A stretch of 7,001 nt of DNA from Candidatus Kaiserbacteria bacterium RIFCSPLOWO2_02_FULL_54_13. Its GTDB lineage: Bacteria; Patescibacteriota; Minisyncoccia; Phycocordibacterales; Phycocordibacteraceae. Made by a program: the position numbers and the translations under genes. How positions within the stretch are numbered: the stretch's first letter is position 1; the number at the start of each line of letters is the position of its first letter. Below the pieces are notes generated by a model that was not told the DNA's origin, did no database searches, and saw nothing but the letters and a program-made list of their open reading frames with translations. The stretch is from NCBI GenBank assembly GCA_001783465.1, contig MFMI01000007.1:5746-12746 (forward strand), given 5' to 3'. Positions 1-5,561 of the stretch are shown in pieces.

Positions 1-745
1 CGCTCTCGGCGGGCACTTCGGTCATGTCAACGAAGAGTCCTCGGCGAATAAGGGCGATGGACGTCGTGGGCTCCATCGCATCAAGAATGAGCATGTCGTG
101 CTCATGGGGGAACGCGTAGCAGAGCGCCTGATAACGCAGAGAACTGTCGGTGATAGGAAAGATGCGCTTCGTATGGTAGGCGCTCTGAACAATTGAGGTG
201 ACACTGCTCGCGATGCGCTGGTCTATGAGCGAAGTGAGAATGACGATTGACGCACGGTGCGCCTTCTTCCCGTACGGGTCGGATGTTTCGTAGCCGTTAA
301 GAATGGTGCCGATGATGCTCTCATCCACGACAATCTTCTTCTGCCTGACGTCCTTCGTTTGTTCAAGCACTTTGGCGACCATGCTCTTCGTGAAAATGAA
401 ATCATCCTTCTTCTCAAAGGATTCGGTGCGAACGCTCGTCTCCTGCCACGGAGCATCAATGGAGACCAGGATGTTATCCACGCTCCCATTGCCGACCGTG
501 CGTACGAGAATCGGCGACCCCTCATTTATAAGATTCTCGCAGAGTATTGAAAGGGCGCGCAACATGGCGGCCTCGTGGGGCTCCTCCTTCCTAATCTCAA
601 TGGGGAGGCGCCGTGTGTACAAGAGAGCGGGAGTTTCTCCTTCTTTATAGTGCACATACGCGCCCGCGACCGAAGCCGCGCCGATATCTATGAGTACGAC
701 CGACTCCGACTGTTTCTTCTTAAATAATCCCGCCAAGAAACTCAT
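1..745 (-). CDS. FtsA/PilM-like actin-fold ATPase, N-terminal part (runs off the left edge)
   Basis: The reading frame is open from the ATG at 745 to the window edge, giving 248 residues with the C-terminus missing. After a short basic lead (MSFLAGLFKKK) comes VVLIDIGAASVAGAYV (residues 16-31), which fits the phosphate-1 strand-loop of the FtsA/PilM/actin superfamily. The stretch around ILVSIDAPW (92-100) resembles the strand leading into the inserted SHS2-type subdomain of this group. LILDAMEPTTSIALI (219-233) occupies the place of the phosphate-2 motif, but glycines usual there are missing, so nucleotide binding may be altered. In bacteria such proteins act at the inner face of the membrane in cell division or type IV pilus assembly; which applies here cannot be told. 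It lies downstream of alaS, from which a 76-bp repeat element separates it. No Shine-Dalgarno precedes the ATG. Identification rests on motif shape, not on a database match. Confidence 0.62.
   Translation of the reverse strand, partial: MSFLAGLFKKKQSESVVLIDIGAASVAGAYVHYKEGETPALLYTRRLPIEIRKEEPHEAAMLRALSILCENLINEGSPILVRTVGNGSVDNILVSIDAPWQETSVRTESFEKKDDFIFTKSMVAKVLEQTKDVRQKKIVVDESIIGTILNGYETSDPYGKKAHRASIVILTSLIDQRIASSVTSIVQSAYHTKRIFPITDSSLRYQALCYAFPHEHDMLILDAMEPTTSIALIRRGLFVDMTEVPAES
740..745. repeat. Left copy of putative target-site duplication (ACTCAT)
   Basis: This 6-bp sequence abuts the left inverted repeat of the 746-821 element. On the minus strand it reads ATGAGT, the first two codons of the FtsA/PilM-like gene, so the annotated start codon lies inside the duplication. 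Confidence 0.6.
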
Positions 746-821
746 CCCGTTAGAAATTAACTCTAATAACGAACCCCGCTATGTAACGATATCGACCTCC
801 ATAACTGCGATTTCTAACGGG
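746..821. mobile_element. MITE-like 76-bp element with 12-bp perfect terminal inverted repeats
   Basis: The segment begins with CCCGTTAGAAAT (746-757) and ends with its exact reverse complement ATTTCTAACGGG (810-821), leaving a 52-bp interior. It is immediately flanked on both sides by ACTCAT (740-745 and 822-827), which looks like a target-site duplication of 6 bp, or 7 bp if the shared following C is counted. Terminal inverted repeats plus a flanking direct repeat and no room for a transposase are the hallmarks of a non-autonomous miniature element. It fills nearly all of the gap between alaS and the FtsA/PilM-like gene. A purely regulatory hairpin is the alternative, but that would not explain the flanking direct repeat. 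Confidence 0.68.
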
Positions 822-827
822 ACTCAT
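750..827 (-). other. 25-codon mini-ORF spanning the inserted element
   Basis: Starting at the ATG in the right duplication copy (827), the frame reads MSPVRNRSYG and continues open across the whole element. It ends at a TAA formed by the terminal inverted repeat (752-750), four bases before the ATG of the FtsA/PilM-like gene. The gap between the alaS stop and this ATG is also four bases. The mini-ORF is probably a relic of the original gene start and not a functional peptide, but its translation could carry ribosomes to the downstream start. A 25-codon open frame is easily produced by chance. Confidence 0.3.
822..827. repeat. Right copy of putative target-site duplication (ACTCAT)
   Basis: This is identical to 740-745 and abuts the right inverted repeat. 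On the minus strand it is ATGAGT, four bases after the alaS stop codon, and probably marks the start codon the downstream gene had before insertion. Confidence 0.6.
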
Positions 828-831
828 CGGG

Positions 832-2664
832 TTATTCTAGCACCGCTTTGATGCGGCGGACGCCGGCAGAGGAGGCCTCTTCTTTCACTATTTTAAACGT
901 GCCAGTAAGCTCGCCTGTGTTAGAGACGTGCGGGCCGCCGCAGAATTCTATAGAGAATGCACTATCAAGAGGCCCGACCGAATAGACCGAGACCATATCG
1001 GGATAGGTCGCGCCGAACTCGTGCTCGGCGCCGAGCTTCTCTGCCTCTTCCCTCTTCATATCGGTGCGGATGACGGGAATGCCCTCAGCGATTTTCTCAT
1101 TCACTATTTTCTCCACTTCTTTTTTTTGTTCATCAGTCATTTTCTGCCCATACGAGAAGTCAATGCGCAGTCGCTCGCTCGTGATGTTAGAGCCGCGCTG
1201 GTGCACGTCGGGACCGAGCACCATCTGCAACGCTTTGAGGAGCAGGTGGTGCGCCGTGTGATATTTAACCGTCTGCTCCGCGTGGTCGGCGAGCCCGCCC
1301 GCAAACTTAGTCGCCGCGCCTTCCCTTGATTTGATTCGATGAGCTTCCATCCGGTTTGCGAATTGCTGTTTATCAATCGTCATGCCACGAGCACGTGACT
1401 CCTCTTCAACAAGCTCGAAAGGAAAACCATCAGTAGTCACTAGCTCAAAAGCAATTGATGGTGGAAGCTCACTGGATTCGAAACGTCTCTCTCCCTTGGT
1501 GCCCCGAATATACGAATCCAGCCGCCAATTAAATTTCTTCAGACCGCGCTCCAGCGTCTTTCTGAACTGTGCCTCTTCTTGTGCAAATTCGGCTGTGTGT
1601 CCTCCAGCAATCTCGGCGAGAATCGGGGCTTTGACACCAAGCCTATCTACTTCGCGTATCGCCCGGCGGATAAGGCGGCGGAGCACATATCCTCGCTCGG
1701 TATTTGAAGGCCGCACATGAGCGTCAAACATCACCTTCGCCGCCCGCACATGGTCCAAAATAATCCTGAATGAACGTGTTGCATTAGGGTCTGCATATTT
1801 CTTGCCGGAGTGTGCTTCGAGCACCTCGCGTGGAGCGTCAAAGACATCAATCATAAAGATGTCAGGGCTATCAAGTGTCGCGGCGGCGAGGCGTTCCAGC
1901 CCGCCGCCGAAGTCTACGTTCTGCTTCGGGAGCTTGTCGAACGCCACTTGCCCTGAGCCTGCCTGCGGTGAGCCTGTCGAACCCGTCGAGGGGTCGAGCT
2001 TAATGTACTCCATAAAGACCGAATTCCCGATTTCCATAAAGCGCCCGCACTCGCAGTTGGGATGACATTTTTCTCCATACGCCACATCGTGCTGAACGCT
2101 TGTAAATTCGTAAAAGATTTCAGAATCGGGGCCGCCGGGCTCCCCCGCCGGCATCTTATCGGGCGTGCCAGAGCGACTCCACCAATTCTTCTTCGCATCG
2201 TAAAAATGTACCCGCTCCTCGGGTATACCGAGCTCTTTCCAAATTTCTGCCGACTGCAAGTCCCGAGGTAGCCCGAGGGATTCGTCGCCCGCAAAACACG
2301 TGACCCAAAGCCGCTCCTTCGGCAGATTGAGTTCTTCGGTCAAAAATTCATACACCCACGGCAACTGCTCTTTTTTGAAATAATCTCCGAGCGACCAGTT
2401 GCCGAGCATCTCAAAGAATGTCGTGTGGCGATTATCCCCCACTTCTTCAATATCTCCGGCACGGAACGAGAGTTGTGAATTCGCGAGCCGCGTCCCCTCC
2501 GGATGTTCCTGGCCGAGAAGGTACGGCACGAGGGGCTGCATCCCGCTACTGGTAAACAGCGTAGTCGGGTCGTTCTCGGGCACAATAGGCGCGGAAGGAA
2601 TTATCGCGTGCCCCCTTGTGGCAAAGAATTCTAAATATCGCTTCCGTACTTCCTCCACAGTCAT
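832..2664 (-). CDS. alaS: Alanyl-tRNA synthetase, short form lacking the C-Ala domain
   Basis: This cytoplasmic class II synthetase charges tRNA-Ala with alanine using ATP. The 610-residue product shows motif 2 around SFRAGDIEEVGDNRHTTFFE (66-85), motif 3 GGGLERL (253-259), the tRNA-recognition region (about 270-450) and the editing domain with its zinc signature HTAHH (469-473) and CGGPH (575-579). Editing clears mischarged Ser or Gly. The protein ends about 30 residues after CGGPH, so the C-terminal C-Ala domain of typical enzymes (E. coli AlaRS has 876 residues) is absent and no separate fragment is visible here. A cysteine cluster, CHPNCEC (200-206), precedes the EIGNSVFMEY segment and might bind metal. 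Residues 225-240 are a Gly/Ser-rich insertion encoded by a repeat. The ATG at 2664 gives a standard N-terminus (MTVEEVRKRYLEFF); no clear Shine-Dalgarno is present. It is divergent from the M13 peptidase gene. Confidence 0.97.
   Translation of the reverse strand: MTVEEVRKRYLEFFATRGHAIIPSAPIVPENDPTTLFTSSGMQPLVPYLLGQEHPEGTRLANSQLSFRAGDIEEVGDNRHTTFFEMLGNWSLGDYFKKEQLPWVYEFLTEELNLPKERLWVTCFAGDESLGLPRDLQSAEIWKELGIPEERVHFYDAKKNWWSRSGTPDKMPAGEPGGPDSEIFYEFTSVQHDVAYGEKCHPNCECGRFMEIGNSVFMEYIKLDPSTGSTGSPQAGSGQVAFDKLPKQNVDFGGGLERLAAATLDSPDIFMIDVFDAPREVLEAHSGKKYADPNATRSFRIILDHVRAAKVMFDAHVRPSNTERGYVLRRLIRRAIREVDRLGVKAPILAEIAGGHTAEFAQEEAQFRKTLERGLKKFNWRLDSYIRGTKGERRFESSELPPSIAFELVTTDGFPFELVEEESRARGMTIDKQQFANRMEAHRIKSREGAATKFAGGLADHAEQTVKYHTAHHLLLKALQMVLGPDVHQRGSNITSERLRIDFSYGQKMTDEQKKEVEKIVNEKIAEGIPVIRTDMKREEAEKLGAEHEFGATYPDMVSVYSVGPLDSAFSIEFCGGPHVSNTGELTGTFKIVKEEASSAGVRRIKAVLE
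1945..1992. repeat. Repeat-derived in-frame insertion inside alaS
   Basis: These 48 bp encode residues 225-240 of AlaRS, PSTGSTGSPQAGSGQV, a low-complexity loop between IKLD and AFDKLPKQNVDFGGG where other AlaRS proteins have only a short turn. At DNA level it holds TGAGCCTG twice (1954-1961, 1969-1976), and GAGCCTGTCGAAC (1970-1982) matches flanking alaS sequence at 1930-1942 with one mismatch. The CCCTGAGCCTG and GAGCCTGTCGAAC words look like a dispersed bacterial intergenic repeat that I recall from many genomes; this was not checked by search. The gene remains open through it. Confidence 0.6.
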
Positions 2665-2680
2665 ACGAGAAAAGATAGCA

Positions 2681-2694
2681 CGAGATAATACATT
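2681..2694. promoter_or_regulatory. Possible overlapping divergent -10 boxes for alaS and the M13 peptidase gene
   Basis: Within the 46-bp spacer (2665-2710), GATAAT (2684-2689) on the plus strand is a -10 candidate 21 nt before the M13 ATG. On the minus strand the overlapping TATTAT (2690-2685) is 20 nt before the alaS ATG. Leaders would be very short and neither gene shows a Shine-Dalgarno. No convincing -35 boxes were found, so this is tentative. Confidence 0.3.
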
Positions 2695-2710
2695 CCTGTA
2701 CTATGCGGTG

Positions 2711-4675
2711 ATGGCGAAAAAGGATTGGGGATTTGATGTGAGAGATATGGACAAACGGGTGCGGCCGCAGGACGACTTCTATCACTACGCAAACGGCGGG
2801 TGGCTGAAGCGTAATTCAATACCGCCCTACGAGTCGTGCTGGGGCTCGTTCCTTATCCTCCGTTACGACACAGAGAAGAAACTTCGCGCTATTGTCACAA
2901 AACTGCAAAGACTGAAGGTTGCAAAGACTGGTGCGCCCGAACAAATGGTCCGCGACTTCTATCGCTCCGGCTTGGATATGAAGCGAAGGAACGTGCTCGG
3001 TATGAAGCCGCTCCAACCATGGCTAAAGCGTATTGAAAATATCAAAGACATACCATCGCTTGTTTCTACCATCGCTCATCTGGAAAAAATAGGCGGTGGG
3101 GGTCCGTGGGGCGCGATGGTTGACCAGGATATAAAGGATAGCGAGAAGTACATCATCTACCTCCACCAGAGCGGCCTCGGGATGCCCGACCGCGATTACT
3201 ACCTGAAGGACGATACGGAGTCCCTACGCGTACGGAGCGCATACGAGAAGCATCTTGAAGCAATGTTCGCGCTTATGGGCGAAACAAAAGCGGTATCAAG
3301 GAAGAGTCGCGAGACGGTGATGCGCATTGAAACGGCACTCGCGGAGATATCAATGACAAAGGAGACTCTGCGGGATGTGGACAAAACGTATCACAAGAAA
3401 TCGCTTCGGCAACTGCAGGCGCTTGCAAAAAGTATTGATTGGAAGACGTACTTCACCATACTCGGCGCGAAGCCGAGAAGCGTTGTCGTGATGCAGCCGG
3501 CATTTCTCACGGCAGTGAGCGCCCTGCTCGTGAAAGAGCCGATAGAAGATTGGAAGACGTATCTCACCTGGCACCTTGTCGGCGGAGGGGCGAGTTACCT
3601 CTCGGCACAATTTGAGAAGCAGAACTTCGCCTTCTACGGGACGGCGCTTTCTGGCGTTAAGGAAATGAAACCGGCGTGGCGGCGCACATTGAACGCGGTC
3701 AACGGCAGTCTCGGCGAACTTCTCGGCAAGCTTTATGTACAGGCATACTTCAGCCCGGAGGCGAAGAAAAAAATCAAAACGGTCGTCGCCGGCCTCTTTG
3801 AAGCATATGAGGCGCGCATTAAGAACCTTGACTGGATGAGTAGCACGACGAAGAAAAAGGCGGTACAGAAGCTCCACCAGATGACGCGCGAGCTCGGCTA
3901 CCCGGACAAGTGGCGCAGTTACAAAGGGCTCGTGGTCAAGCCCGACGACTACTTCGGCAATGCGGTACGCGCAACGCTCCGAGAGCATGCCCGGGTGGTG
4001 CGCCGTCTCAAGAAGCCGGTAGACCGCACAGAGTGGTTCACTACCCCGCAAACGGTCAATGCCTACTGTAGTTATGGATTAAATACCATCGTCTTTCCTG
4101 CCGCCATTCTCCAGCCACCTGTTTTCTCAATTGGTGCTGATGATGCCCTTAACTACGGAGCAATCGGGGCAGTTATTGGTCACGAGATTACACACGGCTT
4201 TGACGACCAGGGTTCCAAGTTTGACGGCAAAGGCAATAGAAAAACATGGTGGACAAAACAAGACCGTATGCGTTTTGAAAAGAAAGCGAAGGCGCTCATC
4301 AATGAGTTCAATGGCTACACTGTCGCAGGCGGACTCAAAGTGAACGGGCAGTTAACACTCGGCGAGAATATCGCCGACCTCGGCGGAGCGTCAATCGCGT
4401 ACGATGCATACAAATTGCATCTTATGAAAACCGGGAAGAAAAACGTCGGCGGTTTTACTCCCGAACAACGATTCTTTTTCGGTCTTGCGCTTTTTGAACG
4501 AGAGAAGAACCGGCCCGAAATTGAAAAAACATTGGTGCTCACCGACCCGCATTCGCCCGGCAAATATAGAATTAATGGACCGGCTTCAAATCTCCCCGAA
4601 TTCTATGAAGCGTTCGGCGTTCAAAAAGGCGATAGGCTCTATCGTGCACCCAAAGAGCGCGCTAAAATTTGGTGA
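2711..4675 (+). CDS. M13 family (neprilysin/PepO-like) zinc metallopeptidase
   Basis: The 654-residue length fits the M13 family, which cleaves peptides using one zinc ion. The N-terminal domain starts with the family-typical pattern RPQDDFYHYANGGWLKRN. The catalytic half shows NAYCSYGLNTIVFPAAILQP (substrate-binding Asn450-Ala451), the zinc motif HEITH (491-495, followed by GFDDQGSKFDG), the third ligand in ENIADLGG (Glu552, with Asp556) and the late RINGPASNLPEFYEAF segment with conserved Arg620. It ends with the family-like ERAKIW. All expected catalytic residues are present. No signal peptide or membrane anchor is seen, so the enzyme is probably cytoplasmic, unlike neprilysin. The frame is open upstream to 2399, but that part lies antisense to alaS and does not resemble the family; ATG 2711 starts the homologous region (GTG 2708 would add one codon). 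The HAD gene follows after 14 nt, probably in one transcript. Confidence 0.95.
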   Translation: MAKKDWGFDVRDMDKRVRPQDDFYHYANGGWLKRNSIPPYESCWGSFLILRYDTEKKLRAIVTKLQRLKVAKTGAPEQMVRDFYRSGLDMKRRNVLGMKPLQPWLKRIENIKDIPSLVSTIAHLEKIGGGGPWGAMVDQDIKDSEKYIIYLHQSGLGMPDRDYYLKDDTESLRVRSAYEKHLEAMFALMGETKAVSRKSRETVMRIETALAEISMTKETLRDVDKTYHKKSLRQLQALAKSIDWKTYFTILGAKPRSVVVMQPAFLTAVSALLVKEPIEDWKTYLTWHLVGGGASYLSAQFEKQNFAFYGTALSGVKEMKPAWRRTLNAVNGSLGELLGKLYVQAYFSPEAKKKIKTVVAGLFEAYEARIKNLDWMSSTTKKKAVQKLHQMTRELGYPDKWRSYKGLVVKPDDYFGNAVRATLREHARVVRRLKKPVDRTEWFTTPQTVNAYCSYGLNTIVFPAAILQPPVFSIGADDALNYGAIGAVIGHEITHGFDDQGSKFDGKGNRKTWWTKQDRMRFEKKAKALINEFNGYTVAGGLKVNGQLTLGENIADLGGASIAYDAYKLHLMKTGKKNVGGFTPEQRFFFGLALFEREKNRPEIEKTLVLTDPHSPGKYRINGPASNLPEFYEAFGVQKGDRLYRAPKERAKIW

Positions 4676-4689
4676 TATCCTGAACAAAT

Positions 4690-5061
4690 ATGGACACTTC
4701 GCATCCCCGCGTTATCGCCATTGACTTTGACGGCGTCCTCGCAACGTATAATGGGTTCGTCGCCAAGGACGATATTCAAGAACCCAATCCCGAAGTAATA
4801 AAAGCGATTACGTTGTTGAGAGAAAAGAACTTCAAGATTCTCCTGCATTCCACCCGCGGCGACGAATTCCTCAAAATGTATTGCGAGAAGTTCTCCATAC
4901 CGGTTGATTACATCAATCGCCGACCAGATGTAGAGGGCGACAACCCCGGCAAGCCCATCGCCTTCGCCTATGTAGACGACAAAGCCATTTGTTACCGAGG
5001 CGAGACCGCCGAAGCACTCGTTTCAGAAATCCTCAATTTTGAGCCGTATTGGCAAAAATAA
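4690..5061 (+). CDS. Small HAD-superfamily hydrolase
   Basis: This 123-residue protein has the core motifs of the haloacid dehalogenase superfamily, mostly Mg-dependent phosphatases. Motif I is IAIDFDGVL (nucleophile Asp12, general acid Asp14), motif II is LLHSTRG (Thr55), a lysine at 88 (GKPIA) fits motif III, and YVDDKAI (Asp96-Asp97) fits motif IV. No cap domain is present, so it is a minimal C0-type fold, as in enzymes acting on large or exposed phosphorylated substrates. The substrate cannot be predicted. The gene starts 14 nt after the M13 peptidase stop and has no clear Shine-Dalgarno, so it is probably cotranscribed with that gene. Transcription would end at the hairpin at 5165-5192. 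Confidence 0.85.
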   Translation: MDTSHPRVIAIDFDGVLATYNGFVAKDDIQEPNPEVIKAITLLREKNFKILLHSTRGDEFLKMYCEKFSIPVDYINRRPDVEGDNPGKPIAFAYVDDKAICYRGETAEALVSEILNFEPYWQK

Positions 5062-5063
5062 AA

Positions 5064-5103
5064 ACATTCTAATCTGCATCCGGTCGGTCAACAATAAGAA
5101 TGT
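5064..5103. repeat. Inverted repeat, 7-bp arms, after the HAD gene
   Basis: ACATTCT (5064-5070) is the exact reverse complement of AGAATGT (5097-5103), with 26 bp between. It begins three bases after the HAD stop codon. There is no T-run, so it is not a terminator alone; it might stabilise the mRNA 3' end or be chance. Confidence 0.35.
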
Positions 5104-5106
5104 CGG

Positions 5107-5144
5107 TTTACCTTAGCGTAGCCTATAGGACGCAGTAAGGTAAA
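5107..5144. repeat. Compact palindrome, 9-bp arms with inner stem
   Basis: TTTACCTTA (5107-5115) pairs perfectly with TAAGGTAAA (5136-5144). Inside, GCGT and ACGC can pair further, and CCTATAGG (5122-5129) is itself palindromic. No T-run follows. Its position between convergent genes suggests an mRNA 3'-end hairpin, a protein-binding palindrome or a remnant repeat element; these cannot be separated by eye. Confidence 0.5.
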
Positions 5145-5164
5145 GTGATTTTGGAAATAAAAAC

Positions 5165-5192
5165 ACCCGCGGAGTTCCCCCCCGCGGGTTTT
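5165..5192. terminator. Bidirectional Rho-independent terminator
   Basis: ACCCGCGG (5165-5172) pairs with CCGCGGGT (5182-5189) around a 9-nt loop. TTTT follows on the plus strand (5189-5192), and on the minus strand the stem is followed by GTGTTTTTATTT. It lies 103 nt after the HAD stop and 22 nt after the stop of the convergent 94-residue gene, so it can serve both transcripts. The minus-strand T-run is the stronger. Confidence 0.88.
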
Positions 5193-5211
5193 GAACTGGT
5201 TCAGACCGCTG

Positions 5212-5496
5212 TTACGATTCAAACAGGCGGTCAAGTGTTGCCCTTAGATTAAAGGCGGACCTTGCGTTCAGCGCTATGGAAAGAACGCTTTGGCTACCCC
5301 TGATAAAACTCGGGGAGAAGCGGGTCGGCTTCGGCACCCGACTTCTTCTGCGGCCCTTTGCCTTTCGCATTTCACGAAGTACGGACGGGAGCGCTGGCCG
5401 CACAATTTCTAAGAAAACAGCCCCGTCTTCTCTACGAATTCCCTTTACATACCATTGAGGGTCATCGGGCGAATGAAATCCGACTACCTTGACCAT
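5212..5496 (-). CDS. Hypothetical basic protein, 94 residues
   Basis: I do not recognise this protein. It starts MVKVVGFHSPDDPQWYVKGI, which looks like a small beta-type segment. A strongly basic stretch follows (residues 43-60, including KAKGRRRSR), then a Ser/Ala/Leu-rich tail ending ATLDRLFES. There is no signal peptide, membrane segment or cysteine. The basic patch would suit nucleic-acid binding, but that is inference only. Evidence that it is real: AAGGAGG lies four bases before the ATG, a sigma70-like promoter lies just upstream, and a strong terminator follows the stop by 22 nt, so it looks like a self-contained transcription unit. It sits downstream of ung on the same strand, 65 nt away. 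Confidence 0.75.
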   Translation of the reverse strand: MVKVVGFHSPDDPQWYVKGIRREDGAVFLEIVRPALPSVLREMRKAKGRRRSRVPKPTRFSPSFIRGSQSVLSIALNARSAFNLRATLDRLFES

Positions 5497-5500
5497 AAAA

Positions 5501-5507
5501 CCTCCTT
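5501..5507 (-). promoter_or_regulatory. Strong Shine-Dalgarno (AAGGAGG) for the 94-residue gene
   Basis: On the minus strand AAGGAGG is followed by TTTT and the ATG at 5496. It is the only full-length Shine-Dalgarno match before a gene in this window and fixes the start codon of the unknown gene. Confidence 0.85.
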
Positions 5508-5525
5508 ATAAACGAACACGGTGGA

Positions 5526-5553
5526 ATATTACGCTATGAAGAGATTGTGTCAA
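5526..5553 (-). promoter_or_regulatory. Sigma70-like promoter for the 94-residue gene
   Basis: Reading the minus strand, a perfect -35 TTGACA (5553-5548) is followed after 16 bp by TAATAT (5531-5526), a 4/6 match to the -10 consensus. Transcription would start near 5519, giving a leader of about 22 nt that includes the Shine-Dalgarno. The -35 box begins 8 nt after the ung stop codon. Confidence 0.6.
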
Positions 5554-5561
5554 TTTTCAAG

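Noticed and set aside
257..650. Plus-strand open frames of 97 and 115 residues at the left end
   Set aside because: They lie opposite the FtsA/PilM-like coding frame, which has coherent motifs over its whole length. The plus-strand products look random.
1120..1127. Run of eight T (A8 on the coding strand) in alaS as a slippage site
   Set aside because: The run simply encodes two lysines in a Lys/Glu-rich stretch (DEQKKEVEK), and both flanks are conserved AlaRS in the same frame. No second product is suggested.
2399..2710. Upstream extension of the M13 peptidase frame
   Set aside because: The frame is open but lies antisense to the conserved N-terminus of alaS. It shows no signal peptide and does not match the family, whose conserved start begins just after ATG 2711.
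3350..4051. 233-residue minus-strand open frame inside the M13 gene
   Set aside because: It is antisense to well-conserved peptidase coding sequence and has no recognisable motif or ribosome site, so it is a shadow frame caused by G+C-rich codons.
5100..5138. Twelve-codon open frame through the palindrome (MSVYLSVAYRTQ)
   Set aside because: It is too short, has no ribosome site, and is explained by the palindrome itself.
5177..5183. Seven-C run in the terminator loop
   Set aside because: It could be a sequencing length error, but it falls partly in a loop and does not affect any gene, so it is not reported as a finding.
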